Positions 6,185-6,602 of a stretch of DNA of 6,602 bases are shown here, one piece after another. Source of the DNA: CAYRGQ01 sp964444885. Lineage in GTDB: Bacteria; Bacteroidota; Bacteroidia; Sphingobacteriales; Sphingobacteriaceae. The stretch's first letter is position 1; each line of letters begins with the position of its first letter. Below the pieces are notes generated by a model. The model ran no database searches and was not told the DNA's origin. It was given only the letters and a program-made list of their open reading frames with translations. The translations under genes and the position numbers were made by a program. The stretch lies in the NCBI GenBank assembly GCA_964444885.1, contig CAYUIZ010000146.1:1-6602 (forward strand), read 5' to 3'.

Positions 6185-6244
6185 CGGAATATTCGGCAAT
6201 CCGACATTCGGGACGTATTTAACACGTTCGCTTGAGAAAACAAA

Positions 6245-6285
6245 AAGGACCATCCCGCTGATCGAGATGGCCCTTCTTCTTTTTT
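6245..6285. terminator. Probable bidirectional terminator between convergent genes
   Basis: AAGGACCATC (6245-6254) pairs with GATGGCCCTT (6266-6275) with one A-C mismatch, around an 11-base loop. The plus side is followed by TTCTTCTTTTTT-like sequence (to 6285), and the minus side reads into the complement of AAAACAAAAA (6237-6246), so both directions end in U-rich RNA. It sits 60 bases after the regulator stop and just past the stop of the minus-strand peptidase gene, as expected for a shared terminator. Confidence 0.75.
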
Positions 6286-6294
6286 GGTGTTGGA

Positions 6295-6602
6295 TTAGTT
6301 AAACCCGAGCTTCTTCATTAGGTGTTTGGCATCTGGATCAGCACCCCTAAACTGGCGGTACAATACTGCAGGGTATTCCGTGCCGCCTTTTTCCAATACG
6401 TTCGTGCGGTATGCTGCCGCCGTGGCTTGATCATACAGGCTGGTTTCTTTGAACGCCGCAAAAGCGTCCGCGTCCAGTACCTGCGCCCAGATATAGCTGT
6501 AGTATCCGGCAGAATATCCGCCTGAGAAGATGTGCTGGAAGTGCGTACTGCGGTGGCGGGGGATGATCTCGTTGATCAGTCCGGCTTTGGCCATCGACTG
6601 CG
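6295..6602 (-). CDS. M3-family metallopeptidase (Dcp/oligopeptidase A-like), C-terminal part, 5' end outside window
   Basis: About 101 residues of the C-terminus are visible on the minus strand; the frame runs off the window edge at 6602, and the ATG at 6594 is internal. M3 peptidases are zinc enzymes that cut short peptides or release dipeptides from peptide C-termini, in the cytoplasm or periplasm. The visible part has the family's conserved loop, THFQHIFSGGYSAGYYSYIW, whose tyrosines and glycines help bind substrate, followed by AQVLDADAF, then VLEKGGTEYP, LYRQFRGADP and the C-terminal KKLGFN. The HExxH zinc site would lie upstream and cannot be checked, nor can a signal peptide or lipobox. 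Dcp-type peptidyl-dipeptidase is the likelier subtype. Confidence 0.92.
   Translation of the reverse strand, partial: QSMAKAGLINEIIPRHRSTHFQHIFSGGYSAGYYSYIWAQVLDADAFAAFKETSLYDQATAAAYRTNVLEKGGTEYPAVLYRQFRGADPDAKHLMKKLGFN

Noticed and set aside
1..6602. CRISPR array, tRNA or rRNA genes, insertion sequence
   Set aside because: No regularly spaced repeats, no cloverleaf or rRNA-like sequence and no transposase were seen on either strand.

Overview
The window looks like chromosome of a Bacteroidota member with moderately high GC (my impression is mid-50s percent; not counted). Three things point there: a SusD/RagB outer-membrane lipoprotein C-terminus, a LytS/LytTR two-component pair, and an anaerobic ribonucleotide reductase whose glycyl-radical loop is of the type I associate with that phylum. 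I cannot place it below phylum.

Layout. At 1-549 is the 3' end of a SusD-family nutrient-binding gene, closed by a clear intrinsic terminator at 574-611. A leader of about 175 bases with two inverted repeats follows. Then comes an anaerobic nucleotide-reduction cluster, 788-3729. It holds nrdD (class III ribonucleoside-triphosphate reductase), a short overlapping reading frame that carries the glycyl-radical loop, and nrdG (the radical-SAM activase). A gene-poor stretch, 3730-4077, holds a degenerate palindromic repeat present twice, a doubtful small ORF and a short direct repeat. From 4078 to 6184 a membrane-bound LytS-type histidine kinase is followed after 10 bases by its LytTR response regulator. 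A probable bidirectional terminator then separates these from a convergent minus-strand gene, of which only the C-terminal part of an M3 (Dcp/oligopeptidase A-like) metallopeptidase is inside the window.

How the genes work together. NrdG would use S-adenosylmethionine and a 4Fe-4S cluster to put a radical on a glycine near the NrdD C-terminus, letting NrdD make dNTPs without oxygen. The main oddity is that this glycine is not in the long nrdD frame. That frame stops at 2911, just after the zinc knuckle, and the motif (VYTRVMGYHRP) lies in the +1 frame, ending at 3071. The cause could be a sequencing or assembly indel in an A-rich linker, a real frameshift mutation, programmed frameshifting, or a reductase made as two polypeptides. 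The sequence alone does not decide between them, but a single-base artefact or mutation is the simplest reading. The kinase and regulator form a self-contained signalling pair whose signal cannot be read from sequence; nothing ties them to the nrd genes except proximity.
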